Shown here one piece after another: positions 12,806 through 23,928 of a DNA stretch of 28,111 nt. A program made the position numbers and the translations under genes. Under the pieces are notes generated by a model. It saw nothing but the letters and a program-made list of their open reading frames with translations, had not been told where the DNA came from and made no database searches. The stretch covers positions 1 through 28,111 of the forward strand of contig RCAB01000666.1 of the NCBI GenBank assembly GCA_003640385.1, in the 5' to 3' direction. The DNA is from Setaria digitata (taxonomy: Eukaryota; Nematoda; Chromadorea; Rhabditida; Setariidae). Position 1 is the stretch's first letter. Each line of letters begins with the position of its first letter.

Positions 12806-14628
12806 GAAAATGTATGCAGATAAAAATGTTACCTGTGCTTGTGTTTTTTACAATTAGGTTTTATGCTTTTTTCAGTGAGAACCTCCTACTTGATCTCATC
12901 AAGTCATACAGATCTCTTCATCTCTCGTACCTCATTGCAGTGTGCATTTTTTTATTTTATTGTTTCTTTTCGCGAGTTTAGATCTTCCTGTCTTCTATCA
13001 CTTCTTTACTTGATGCTGTGATATATGAAAAAATTGGCATCACACTACTTGTTATACACTTAGCTGTACTTTATGCTCACAAAAAATAGGTTACAGCCAT
13101 CTCGTCCTGTGAGCTGAAAGTAACTGCATTAACAAATATTAAAAAGCAACCTCAATGTGGTGTTAGTGACATCATATTTTGCACTCCCGTACCCAAAGTT
13201 TCATTTCGGTTACACTAACTATACTATGTATTCATTGATGATTTCTATATAATTAACTCTATTCTGTTCAGGAATATTCCCCACCCTAAATGAATTCAAT
13301 TGCAACGAAACTTTTCATGCATATTGAAGATGTTGTAGTTTTTATTGGATTCACTGGATCAAGAATGTTCTGATACTTGATATTAATAAACTAGAATGAT
13401 TTTACTGAACTCTTTACTTTGCTTGTTGAATTGATGCTTTTCATATGGAATGCATAGCTATATATGAAATTTACGAATATATCAAGCTGGTGACATATTC
13501 CTTCTGAATGGTTTAATTGATGCTTAATGTTACACTACTGAGTTTTTTGCCAATGCTCCTGTCATTCATCATTAAATACCAAATGGCCATATCCTACTCG
13601 AGATGTAATTGATTCTTTTCCAAGCACTTTTCAATAACATTCCGAGAACGTGGATTTCTTGGTCTAAGTTTTATTTGCTTGTGTTCGTTAAGTGTGGAAG
13701 ATTGAACCAATAAGATTGTTTCTGTGCAATATCTACATGGTATCATCTCCGTTCATGCAAGAGAATTAAGGGCCGATTAAAACTGAAAATGGCACAAGAT
13801 TTTTGTGATTAGTCTCCCTTATTTTGACGCAATAGAATTATTGGGATGACTGTTTCGGTCGATTGACGACAGATCGTCATATTCTAAGACTTTTTCCAAG
13901 TGTTTATTATGGAACTAATCATGAATTAAATCCTTGGGCTATTTCGAATTTACTGGGTAAATTATCCGGAAGTACGTTATTGCAGTATATGTAAAGTAAA
14001 TGTGGCTGTTATTTAGAATTTGAAATCTTGGCACAAGTATCGTTGTGATGTTGAAATGAATTAACAGTGAGTTTGACCTTTCATTAGATTTTTCAATGCA
14101 TTGCTAGAAAAGTTGTTCTCCGGATACAATTGTTCTTTATACATACTTGCCTTTTTAATTGGTAATATTCCTCCAGTTTAACAAGCGCTCTTTTCTATGC
14201 ATTCAATAAACTTTTGTAGAAAGTGAATTCTGGTGGTTGTTGGTAATAATTATTGTACCAGCACTTTTTTCGAATGTTCATGCACTAGTCATTTTTTACA
14301 CACACTCAGAGGTTTTTACACAGTAGCAGTTTTTCGGACTGCTGTTCGGTAAATATTTTATCCATTTGCATCATTTCCTTCCTAACAGTAGAATTGTTGC
14401 TGTTCACAGTCTTGACAAAAATCGAATTTCCAAGAGAGCATGGACTTCGGTTTCATTTCTGTCAAATACAATGTTATGGAAAAATTTCTTGGAGTGCTAA
14501 AGGAAGATTCAAGAGATTCGAAGCTTCTTCACTCTCCACTTTTTACTCTAGAATATTCTCCCTTTTTTCGCTTCGACAATGGCATTTATTTTCCAGACAG
14601 TTGGTTTCTTGGAATTCATCGGTAGGCT
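12806..14628. other. Intergenic region between smc-6 and ints-7
   Basis: About 1.8 kb of AT-rich sequence holds the smc-6 3' UTR and ints-7 upstream region. AATAAA occurs near 13385 and 14205. The spacing is far above the roughly 100 bp of typical nematode operons, so the two same-strand genes are probably transcribed separately. The only open frame worth noting is at 14440-14625, listed separately. A hydrophobic, T-rich frame at 12839-13021 looks like chance. Confidence 0.55.
14440..14625 (+). other. Unidentified 61-codon open frame just upstream of ints-7
   Basis: The frame opens with ATG and ends in TAG 14 bases before the putative ints-7 acceptor. Its composition is protein-like rather than low-complexity, with stretches such as VKYNVMEKFLGVLKED and PLFTLEYSPFFRFDNG. 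It is not in frame with ints-7 and matches no family I know. It could be a 5' upstream frame, an exon of an unrecognised gene, or chance. AG acceptors lie upstream (near 14389 and 14410), and another (TTTTCCAG, 14589-14596) lies inside it. Confidence 0.2.
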
Positions 14629-14639
14629 TGCATTTACAG
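14629..14639 (+). promoter_or_regulatory. Candidate trans-splice acceptor for ints-7
   Basis: TGCATTTACAG ends 17 bases before the proposed ints-7 ATG at 14657, which fits a spliced-leader acceptor with a short 5' UTR. Confidence 0.4.
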
Positions 14640-14656
14640 CGGCTAGTTGGCGTATC

Positions 14657-17600
14657 ATGGATGCATCAACCAAAAGTCATGTGACATTGAATACCCTCGA
14701 AAAAGGTGATATATTCTAACAGTCTGTTTCATTCCCTCGAGTTCCTAGTTTTAACGCTTGAATCATGTAACTTGTAACATGACGTAAGTATGTATATAAT
14801 GATAGCAAGCGAAACCTCTAAAAGCAAAAGTCCGGACTGTCTAGTAGTGGTAATGAAACGTGGATATCGGCCAAGGTGTGGAATTTATAGTACCCCTACA
14901 GAGAATTCACCACGCAAAATGTCACTTTTCAAATATTGTTTCTAGCAAAAGGACAAAATTTTCCAGTAGCCAGAGAACTGCTGCGTTTTTAAGATTTGAA
15001 GAGTTTAAAAAGCTCTGAGCTGGGAATATAGTACACAAATTGCTGCCCTGAGTGTATAGTGGTACTTAATAGACTCTCCAGGTTTACGTTCACGTGCACT
15101 GCATGAGAAGATGGCAACAATTGTCAACATGACAACATTTCTACGTGAGAATCCGTTTCCTTTCTTTGTTAATGCTGCTGTACTTCGGCTCTGTGAAGCA
15201 TTCCGTGATGAGTGAGTTGATTTTCTACGTAATGTATCAAAGTAACCGTTTTCATTTTCAGTCATGTAAAAGGAATACAGCATGTTAAGATAGTAATTTG
15301 AATGTTTAAATGTGCGTAGTGCTGATTTCAGTTTTTAAATTTTAATGATGAAGAAGTAATCTTGAAGACGAGATTCGCTGAAAATCCATTGGAGCAGTTT
15401 AATAGTCTAATACTTGCTTCAGATGCAATGAATTACGCGTATGTATTGTGCGAGTAATGGGGGAGTGCTCCACTGAATTGCGGCTGGTTTTTTCAAACGA
15501 TGAAGTTGCTCGACGTGTTCTCAAAGTATCACATTCAAATGATCCGCTTGCTCGTTCCCTCACTCTTCAAATACTTGCAAAGTTAGCCTCTGTTGTGGCG
15601 GAGAACAAGCAAGTAATGATTTATAAATAAGCGAATTTCTCTTCAAAGTAGAAGAATATCTTTTTAATATTTTAGTCTCATTTCTCAATGCATGTAGGAT
15701 TGTAATTTCAGGTGCATCATTTAGTAGTTACAAGTATCGATTCTGAGGAAGCGCAGGAACGGTTAGCAGCCACAATAGCGACTGAAGCATTCGTTGGTGT
15801 CTCGAGGTTTCATTTTATATCAGAAGAGACGTGCTCAATTTCATTTTAAAAAGTCTTTGAAACTGGAGTTCCTGCAGATCCTCATTATCTTAAGTAGTAT
15901 TTTAAGCATGTTTCAGATATTTCAATCTTCAGGTCTTTTTCGCAAACAATATTTGAAAAGCTCTGCATTACTTTTTTATCTCCTCTTGTTTCGCCTGCGA
16001 CCAAGATTGGCTTGGTTGGTGTATTCGCTAACATGCAAGCCGACGTAGAAATCATCATGAAAGTGTTTGCACTGGGTGAACGAATATTGAACGAAGCTTA
16101 CAATCAGCAGTTGATACTGGCACTTATTAAATCGCTTACTACATTGGCTGTTTCGTGTAAATTCGCCGTCTCTGAATTGGTAATTGTGTGGATGCTTTGT
16201 TTCTTTTTTTAGAAGTTATATTTAGAAGCTTTTAGAAACTTATTATCTTTATTTTTATATCTTCAGTTAACTTTGCTGATAGAGAAGTTGAAGATATCCA
16301 AAGAAAATCGAACTCTTTGTGTTACCATTCTGCATAATATTAAACGTTTGTCGTCAGCAGCTCATATGCTCACGGAGTCTCATATGCATGTAAGTCGTAA
16401 TAAATTCCAAAAAATGAATAAATAAATATTATTGTCGTAATGCAAAATATTGGATTGGATTTATAAATAATTTGATTTCACATTAGGATCTACTGAACTT
16501 TGGTGACACGCTAACGGATGATTTAATGCGCTTTTATTGGTTGATTACTCTTGTGCGCTTCACATCTCAAAATATTCATAAAATTACTACAACACTTTCA
16601 GGTATGTTGCATTAATATTATGTACTATATTCAAAAATTTGCAATTTAGTTCATATTTATGGAAAAGGATTTCAAAATGATGGGTTGGCAGTTAAAGATG
16701 AGCATTTTTCTCTGCAGATAATATAGCATATTGGACATATCTTTTGTCGAGCAGAAATGCTGCTGTTAGACTTGCTGCTCTGCATTTATATATCAATATA
16801 TACAAATATAGTCAGGAACCGAACATTGTGTCGTCCCTGAAAAGTTCCTTCATTATAACACTTCCGATAATAAAACCTTTGGATTCTGAAAAGGTAAGTT
16901 CTAGATTTGAAATTGAAGGCTAAAGGATTTGAGGAAGATTTTGCCACCTTCCACATTAATTGGATTTGAATTCAGAAAAGAAGGTTGGACAGCTGTAGTT
17001 ATAATCAACTCACTTAAATAGATACTTATTTATAAGTATTTGCGGTGATTTCTCAGTAAATCCCAAATCAAATGTTTCATCTTTTAAATTTTCATGTAAT
17101 TATATAATCATTCCCTAATATCTAATGTTTAGTTTTATCGCCTTCTGACTGCTTTTGTATGCGTTGACACTTGTCCGCGTGAAACTGTGGATGCAATAGT
17201 GGATGTTATTTTGAGCATAGCCGTACCAAATTTCTCGGCTTTGCATGTATTGCAATTTTTAGTAGCAGCTGCCGAAACTCATTCTCATCTTTATTCTCGT
17301 CTTCGTGCCTGGTCTATATATAAACTGAATGAAAATACAAATTTGACAAAGCTTACCGTAAGTTGTAATTTCATTTATCTCTTTTCATTTGAATTGTTGC
17401 AAATTATCCGTAGTGATTAGGAAGAATTTTCTTTCTAAACTAAGATATATTTACATATATATGTATAATATGCATATACGTGTTACAGCTTTTCTCGTGC
17501 TTAGTTTATGCCCCATTAAGCGATGTGAATGGTCTTCCCAGAAATCACTTGGATTTTTGGGGAACCGATCCTTGGGTCCTTTATCTGGTTGCTCGATCTG

Positions 17601-19983
17601 CGATGCGAAATGGACATTGGAAGTTGGTTGCTCTTCCCATGTTGGAGACTATCCATAAAAAAGTTAGTCCTGTGCGTTCAGTAATATCTGTTAAATCTGT
17701 TACTGTTTATAAATTGTCACATATTCTGTTCCCTTTGTGCTAAGACTATTTAATTACATTTCTTATCATTTTGTTTTTTTATTGGGATTTCTTTTATTAT
17801 TCCTGCTTTTTTAGTGTCTTTCCCTGTTACTTGACATATCCATCACCCAATTCCATTTCCGTCCTTTTTTTTTATTCACATTATTATAATTTTTCAAGGA
17901 CTTTTCAGGTTAAATCATTCCAGACCAAAATGTGGCTAACAGCTTTACGGGATATCTGTTGTGCATCACTCTCCGAATTTACGGTTCGTGGATTGGAAAA
18001 GTCTATTGAAAACTTGAACAGTGCTCGTTTATCTCTTTCTGTATGTTTGCAGCGTTCTTTTTTTATAATTGCTATTCACAGGAAATATGAAATCAGTCAA
18101 CTATTCATTTTGGAATTGCATTTCCAATTAACGAGGTTATGTCTTTACAAAATTTTTATAGTGCAAATATTTTAGACCCTGTGTTCATCACGAGAGTGCC
18201 AACGTTACTTTATGTTTCCACTGCGCTTCGTAGACTGCCTGTGCAGTATGTATGCAGCTCTACGTAGTTTCTTGGCTATCGTAAATACGAATTTATTACT
18301 TAATAATAATTCGGCTCGTTATATCATGAAAAAATTTTCAGTTCGTTTACAAGCTTGTGCAGCAAGTAAGTATTATCGTAATTTTTAGTTCTTATAATAA
18401 ATTGCATTATTTTCACTGTACTTCATTACCTTGTTCTTTTGTTATTTTAGATTCCATATTAAATGCCCATCCTTTTTGTAATGGTTTTAGCCTTCAGGAA
18501 TGCATAAGTGTCGCGACATGTGGTTAGATTTATATAAGTATTGCTTTGATGCCGACAATAATACTACGACTTTCGTTGAGCTGTATGGTGGCATGTGTGC
18601 TTTGTTTGGTGCTGCTTTGCAATTATTTGCAAAGCAACAACCACTGTCGTTAGTTCTATTGTATTTTTTACAATTTATATCCATCATTTAGTTATTCAGG
18701 AAAAAAATGCATCCAGACTCTTTTCGAATATACTTACCGCTTGTTTTGATAATTTAGAAACATCTATTATTTCTAGATTCTCTATTTAGTTAGTTACTTA
18801 TTTGGTTTTCCTCACCACATTGTAGTCATTTTGACAGTTCCAATGTATCATAGAAAAGCAATCTATTTATTAGGCGTAGAAGTTTCATATAATGCATCCA
18901 GGGTTTTTCTCTATATGTTTGACTACTGTCATGTTATTCAATGTCTGTTTTAGCCAAGTTTTCTTTTGTATCAGGAGGTTATTTTCTGATGTTTTTTTTT
19001 TTTTTTTTTTTTGTTGTTAGGCCATGTGCAACATTTTCAGCCCTTTATCGATATCTTCTTCTTCGCATTACTCCTTGGCGAATAAGCGTTTACGATCTTC
19101 ACTGTTATGGGCCAAAGGAGAAATAGAAAAGTTGGATACTGTAGCTCTGGAGAAGAGGCTAACCAGAGAAGTACGTTATTTTCTGTTGATGTAGAAAATA
19201 ACTCATTCCTAGTATTATCTTAATCTTTTTAATCTGTTTTGATAGGAAAGGCCTATACCTTATCGTCGTGAGTGACCTTCTAATTGATTTATACCTTACC
19301 GAATTTTTTTTTTCAGAAATTAAAATTTCTTGTGAATACTTTCGGATATTTATGTGGTCTTCCGATATGTATTCCACGATTTTTTTTTCAACAGCTCAAA
19401 TACACGCAGATAAAGGTTTCGTTATTTCTTAGTGATTTGGAAATTGTGTCCGAATGAAATGAAATGCCATGGAAAGTTAAAAAATTTGATACAGCTTTAA
19501 AATAGAATGTGAGATATGTTGAGTATTATAGTTTCAAGTTAGACATTTTAAGTTGAATGTTCTACCCCAACCAGGACCGACAGAAACTGCGATTGGTGTG
19601 TCTTCTAATCAAAAGGTGCCTATTTCCATTGAAGGCGCAATTGAATCGTCTCATTCATCTTCAGTCGATACTGTCATTGTGAAAGCGTTGGCAAAGTTCG
19701 CGAAAGGTATCAATGTAGGTTTTTTCCGAATTTTTGATTTTTAAAAAATTTAGTGGAGTAATAGTATGCAGTACAAAGCTGTTTGTTGTAGCAAGAAGTG
19801 AGATGGTTTTTTAATCTGCTTTTTGAGTGGGAGAAGATCTTACAATTTTTAAATGATGTATTCTTGCAGAAGGATTGTTCACAACTTCAGACTGTGATGC
19901 CTCAGGAAGGGAAATTTTTCAATGCTCAGTTTCTTCTTGCATTTCCCCAGGTGACTGTTTTGCATGTTGCACAGAATACATGA
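14657..19983 (+). CDS. ints-7: Integrator complex subunit 7 (INTS7), 18 exons, one-base conflict at first intron
   Basis: Exons: 14657-14706, 15082-15211, 15423-15612, 15712-15806, 15933-16179, 16267-16389, 16487-16601, 16718-16893, 17133-17357, 17489-17662, 17909-18040, 18176-18365, 18498 to about 18652, about 18700-18788, 19041-19170, 19317-19415, 19553-19714, 19870-19983. About 864 aa (human 962). It is all-helical and repeat-like, with no catalytic motif. Recognition rests on LEKG/LRSRALHEK, NPFPFFVNAAVLRL, SHSNDPLARSLTLQILAKLA (about 96-115), WGTDPWVLYLVARSAMRNG, FFFQQLK (about 762-768) and KFFNAQFLLAF near the end. INTS7 is a scaffold subunit of nuclear Integrator, which cleaves snRNA 3' ends and attenuates paused RNA polymerase II. 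Odd points: the exon 1 donor leaves phase 2 while exon 2 needs phase 1 (six A at 14700-14705); the exon 13/14 junction is uncertain; and the protein stops soon after QFLLAF, so C-terminal exons may be missed or absent. Confidence 0.9.
18992..19012 (+). repeat. Poly-T homopolymer, 21 T
   Basis: A run of 21 T lies in an ints-7 intron, 28 bases upstream of the exon at 19041. It may act as an extended pyrimidine tract; length in assemblies is error-prone. Confidence 0.8.
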
Positions 19984-21012
19984 GAAATGAAATACTATCG
20001 CCATTCTTTAGTCAGCTCCGACCACTCTGAAATTAATTTATCATATATTGGAAGCTTGATAGATCAGAAATTTTAGCCATGAAATGAGGAATATTTTAGA
20101 GTTGTACGATGGAATTTTCGATAGATTTTTTGGATAAGGAAACAAAACGATTATGGAAAAGTGGTGTTACAGCGGAATTAAAAATTCACGTCTCTTCTTG
20201 AGTACTTTATCTTCCTAAGGTTTAGTGTAACTGCCTAATTTAGAAGAGTTAGACATTTATTTCTTTGATTTTACTTTTTTGCTGTTTTATTGTTCATTGT
20301 TGTTTTACACTTCACTTCTAAAATTCTACACTTTAAAAAAAAAACTGGCCAATTGTCAGTGAAATCTCATGAAAGTGGTGTCTTATCCATTTAAAGCATT
20401 TTGTACATAGAAAAAGTGGTGAATTTTTTGAGCTAATCGAGGGAATAACTGCTATGAAATAATGTTGGCATAATTACTTTATGAAAAATTAAATTTTGCA
20501 AAATAATCATATATACAGCCATCATTTTTGAATTAGAACTTTTGCGCAATCATCTAGTTTTAAAAAATTTTCCGTTTTTTTTTTGTGAAACTGTAGAAAT
20601 TTTTCTGCAATGAAGCTGAAGCAGAAAAAAGTAGATCTCTTGCAAGGATGTACGAATCTATGATAATAAAACTCTAATAGATGTTAGCACTTAAAGAGTC
20701 GAAAATGTGCGGTACTTCGGTCGCGCTCTATCAAGTTGAAGGTGTCGTTACAGGGGAAAAATTTGTTGTCTTCTCAGCTGGGGTCGTTGTTTGGATAATT
20801 TGCTTACAGAATTACAAGAGAAAAAAGGAAAGAGATTAATTTGAAGTTGGCATAAATGAAGTTAAATCTCTTTCTTAAATGTAAGTAGGGAGATGATCTT
20901 AATTAGGAAAAACTAGGAATTAAGTGGTATTAATAAGAAATGGAATGGCTGTGGAGACATTAATCATGTTCTACAAAAAGCTAGAGCTCACCGGCCATCG
21001 GCTCTGGTTCCG
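19984..21012. other. AT-rich region downstream of ints-7
   Basis: I see no supported gene here. It should contain the ints-7 3' UTR; an AATAAA lies at 20665-20670. I looked for extra ints-7 C-terminal exons and did not recognise any. Confidence 0.5.
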
Positions 21013-21130
21013 ATGAGTGAAGTAGTGAAGTAGAAGAGAAGCACTTAGGAATATGGAAGTAGAAGAGAAGGAGTGAAGTAGAAGAGAAGGAAGTAGAAGA
21101 GTGAAGTAGAAGAGAAGCACTTAGGAATAT
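21013..21130 (+). repeat. GAAGTAGAAGAG tandem-repeat cluster with a 30-nt direct repeat
   Basis: The unit GAAGTAGAAGAG(AAG) recurs several times. A 30-nt block beginning GTGAAGTAGAAGAGAAGCAC and ending TTAGGAATAT is present at 21025-21054 and again at 21101-21130, 76 bases apart. The purine-rich strand suggests replication slippage. It lies in a gene-poor stretch. Confidence 0.85.
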
Positions 21131-22551
21131 TTCTGTAATAATTTACATATTTGTGCTTATTATGACAGACAATCCAGTTCAAAGCATTGGTATGGTTTAA
21201 AAGCCATTCCTGGAGGCCTTTCCCGTAAAATTCGCTTGGAAATGGCATACTGAAACACATCTTTTCGAATTCTTAAATTTCAAAAAAAAGGTCTGTAATC
21301 CTTTTTCCATCTGGATTACTTCGCGTTTTGTCCTACACGTCAAAGAAGAAATTTTCTTTTATAACCAGATACCGTATTTGACACTTGAAAATGAATTCTT
21401 AGTAATTAATAAATTTACGAAAAATGGACATTCTGTTTTGCCCATAAGTTTTTGAAACATTTACTGTTGAACACATCGGTAACGGAAGGACACTGTTGTC
21501 CAGGTATTTTACCTGAAAATTCCGTCAGTGTAGAAAAGCGCTAATGGATTTAAATACAGAAATCTTCAGTTGCAATGCAATCAGTTAGAGCATGTGAAAA
21601 AATAATTTTATCCATTCTATGGATTTCATTTAATCCGTGATAACTACTGGAAGTATTTGACAGCAACAGTGTCCAAGATATCGGTCTGAGAAGAACCACA
21701 AATATTTGCTAGTCTTTTTCTGGTAGTATGACTGCCACCTAGATGGCAGTGGATGAATTTCAAAAGTTTCAGTCTAAGAAATATACCATTTCTGACTTCA
21801 TCTTTTGCTTTTTTTTTAATCACAAATTTGTCGAATTCTCGTCCAAATTCTATTTACTTTGCAATGACAATATATGCTATGACCCACTAATTACTCACTT
21901 ACAGTAACTGTTAGTTAATTTGAACTCAAACACTTGCCATTCTCTTCATATGCCCATTTAGAAATAATTGTTGTTACTACAGCACTGTTTCAGATAAGCA
22001 TACAAAGGCAACACACAAACCTATTCTGGAAAATACTCGTGGCATCTTGTGGACAGTCTTGCCACGTTAACATGGAATAAGACTATACTTAATGACACCT
22101 TGAAGCCGAATAATACTATTACGCTTTACATAAGTTGCGCCTTTCTTCGAATATATCATAGATCGAGAAGCGTTTATGAATATCACATAAGGTATTGATA
22201 GCTTCTTTTTTGTTTAGCTTCTAGGCTGCTTTCGTTGAAAAGAAAATTCCTCATACGACTCCTCCACCTTATTCAATTTTCATAAATGGAACTTCGTTGT
22301 TTGTCGTATAACACAGTAATGATAAACATTGTCCTGTTTTTCTTCAAAAAGTGCATGTATTTGCAAAGAAAAATGAAATTTTCCTCTCATCAAAATTTTT
22401 TTCTTACGTATTGCTTGACTGATGATCAATAGAGAAAATTACTGGACGGGAACTGGAATTTCAAGAAACAGAAACAGATCATCCATCCTGTCTTTAAATC
22501 AATCAAGAATCCTACTTGTCTAAATTTGTTCACTCAGTGATTCTACCACCA
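21131..22551. other. Intergenic AT-rich DNA
   Basis: No open frame with recognisable family or convincing exon context on either strand. The 71-codon minus frame at 21045-21260 overlaps the repeat cluster and looks like chance. Confidence 0.5.
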
Positions 22552-22980
22552 TCACACCTCAATGCTTCCCACTAATATCCAGTCCATACTATCGCAAATT
22601 AAACGCTTCCATGACAACGACAATTCCTCATTTACACTTTCAGAAAACAGGAGATATGAACAGTTTTTGCATGAATCTTCCATCTTGACTATCACTTCGC
22701 AGCTCTTATATAGTGCTATCCCTCGAGCGGTAACATCAAGAACTGAATGAGCACGTTGATAAATGGCAGTTGTACCGGGAATGTGCTCAAGAACCCCACA
22801 CTACAACTGCATAATACATCCTAATTCAGCACCGGTTCCTTCCCCACCAGATACATGAATGATATTTACTTTATTTATATTAATTTTACCGACATTATTC
22901 CCAGTTAGAAACAGCTATGGATACTGAATGCATATCACTGTTAGCACACTTCTCAAGTCTGTATAAGTACGGACAGGGAT
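22552..22980 (-). pseudogene. Protein-like minus-strand frame broken by two TAG codons; possible decayed gene or last exon
   Basis: Reading the minus strand from 22980, one frame runs about 142 codons to TGA at 22554-22552 with only two interruptions, TAG at 22917-22915 and TAG at 22803-22801. The last part (22800-22552, 82 residues) has balanced, coding-like composition with many charged and Cys residues, for example LEHIPGTTAIYQRAHSVLDV and KMEDSCKNCSYLLF. The upstream part contains a Gly-rich HVSGGEGTGAELGC stretch. The second TAG coincides with a possible acceptor (TTGTAG|TGTGGG), so the 82-residue part could instead be a real terminal exon. I do not recognise the family. Decayed gene, unrecognised gene and chance are all open. 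Confidence 0.3.
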
Positions 22981-23224
22981 AAGCTCATTTATCAAGAACG
23001 AAAGTTACTAAAAAATTGTACTTCATGGGCACGCAAGTACCAGAGAAGGTACGAGCAAAATTCATTAACAGTGGAATAAATAATCGCAGTGGGATGATTA
23101 CCAACAAAAATGTTTCCTTTACCATTATACTTCAATATTACAAAAACTGCTTTCAGAAAGATGAAAGCAACACAAACATAAAGAGGGGAATTTAAATGAA
23201 CGGGATGGTACATATCTGACAGCA

Positions 23225-23477
23225 TTAAGCTAGAGCTTCAGAGAGGCATTCTGCAAGAAGGACCTGAGACGACTGTATGTCGCGAACCGTATGTCCCAAA
23301 TAACTACCAAGACGAGAGTGATTGAACATGTTCTGCGAAGCTATGAATCGAGTTGAATAGATAAAAGGCAAGCATTTCGATTCTCTCACACTGAAACAAG
23401 TTAAAAGTCCCATCAATAAACAGATGAAAACGAAGCCAATGTAAATGAAAGTCAGGCTAGTGTGTAGTGTTTTAACC
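23225..23477 (-). CDS. Possible exon of an unidentified membrane protein
   Basis: On the minus strand, acceptor ATATTTCTCAG at about 23478 is followed by a frame of about 83 residues ending in TAA at 23227-23225. It contains a strong hydrophobic segment, FIYIGFVFICLLMGLLTCF, followed by a polar tail, as in a single membrane-spanning helix. A second minus-strand frame (23225-22992) is also hydrophobic (VCVAFIFLKAVFVILKYNG). No start codon or partner exon could be assigned, and no family is recognised. AT-rich DNA easily yields hydrophobic frames, so this is weak. Confidence 0.22.
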
Positions 23478-23637
23478 CTGAGAAATATTTCGTGTAGAAT
23501 GGGCACGAATACAGCGAATATAGCAATATAGAATACGTCGTTGATTCAGCGCTTATTAAAAGGAATTCATTTACAACAATTCACATGCTTAATAAAGAAA
23601 AACAACAAATAAATAAAAAGACCCACAAAAGAGAAAT

Positions 23638-23678
23638 AAAATTACTATTTAACATTTAAAATTACTATTTTTAACATT
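23638..23678 (+). repeat. Short tandem duplication of about 20 nt
   Basis: AAAATTACTATTTAACATT is followed at once by a near copy with two extra T residues. It lies just beyond the MIER 3' end and looks like a slippage product. Confidence 0.7.
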
Positions 23679-23928
23679 ATTAAAACGAACAAAACTGTAC
23701 ATTAAAGAAAAATGAAATAATCGTAAAAAGACAGTGAAAAAAAATTACTGGGAAAGAATGAGTGAATGCCGTAGTAATGTATAAAAAGCATCGAGATAAG
23801 TGATGTCTTTTCAAACCTATCAATGCATACAATTGATTTCAACTGAAAAGAATGCTCCGAAGGAAAATGCTTTAAGAAAAACAATGTTGAGGAGATCAGA
23901 AGCAATAACCACCATTAAGCCAAAGGCA

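Noticed and set aside
12806..14439. smc-6 and ints-7 as an operon
   Set aside because: About 1.8 kb spacing is too large for a typical nematode operon, and each gene has its own acceptor near its ATG.
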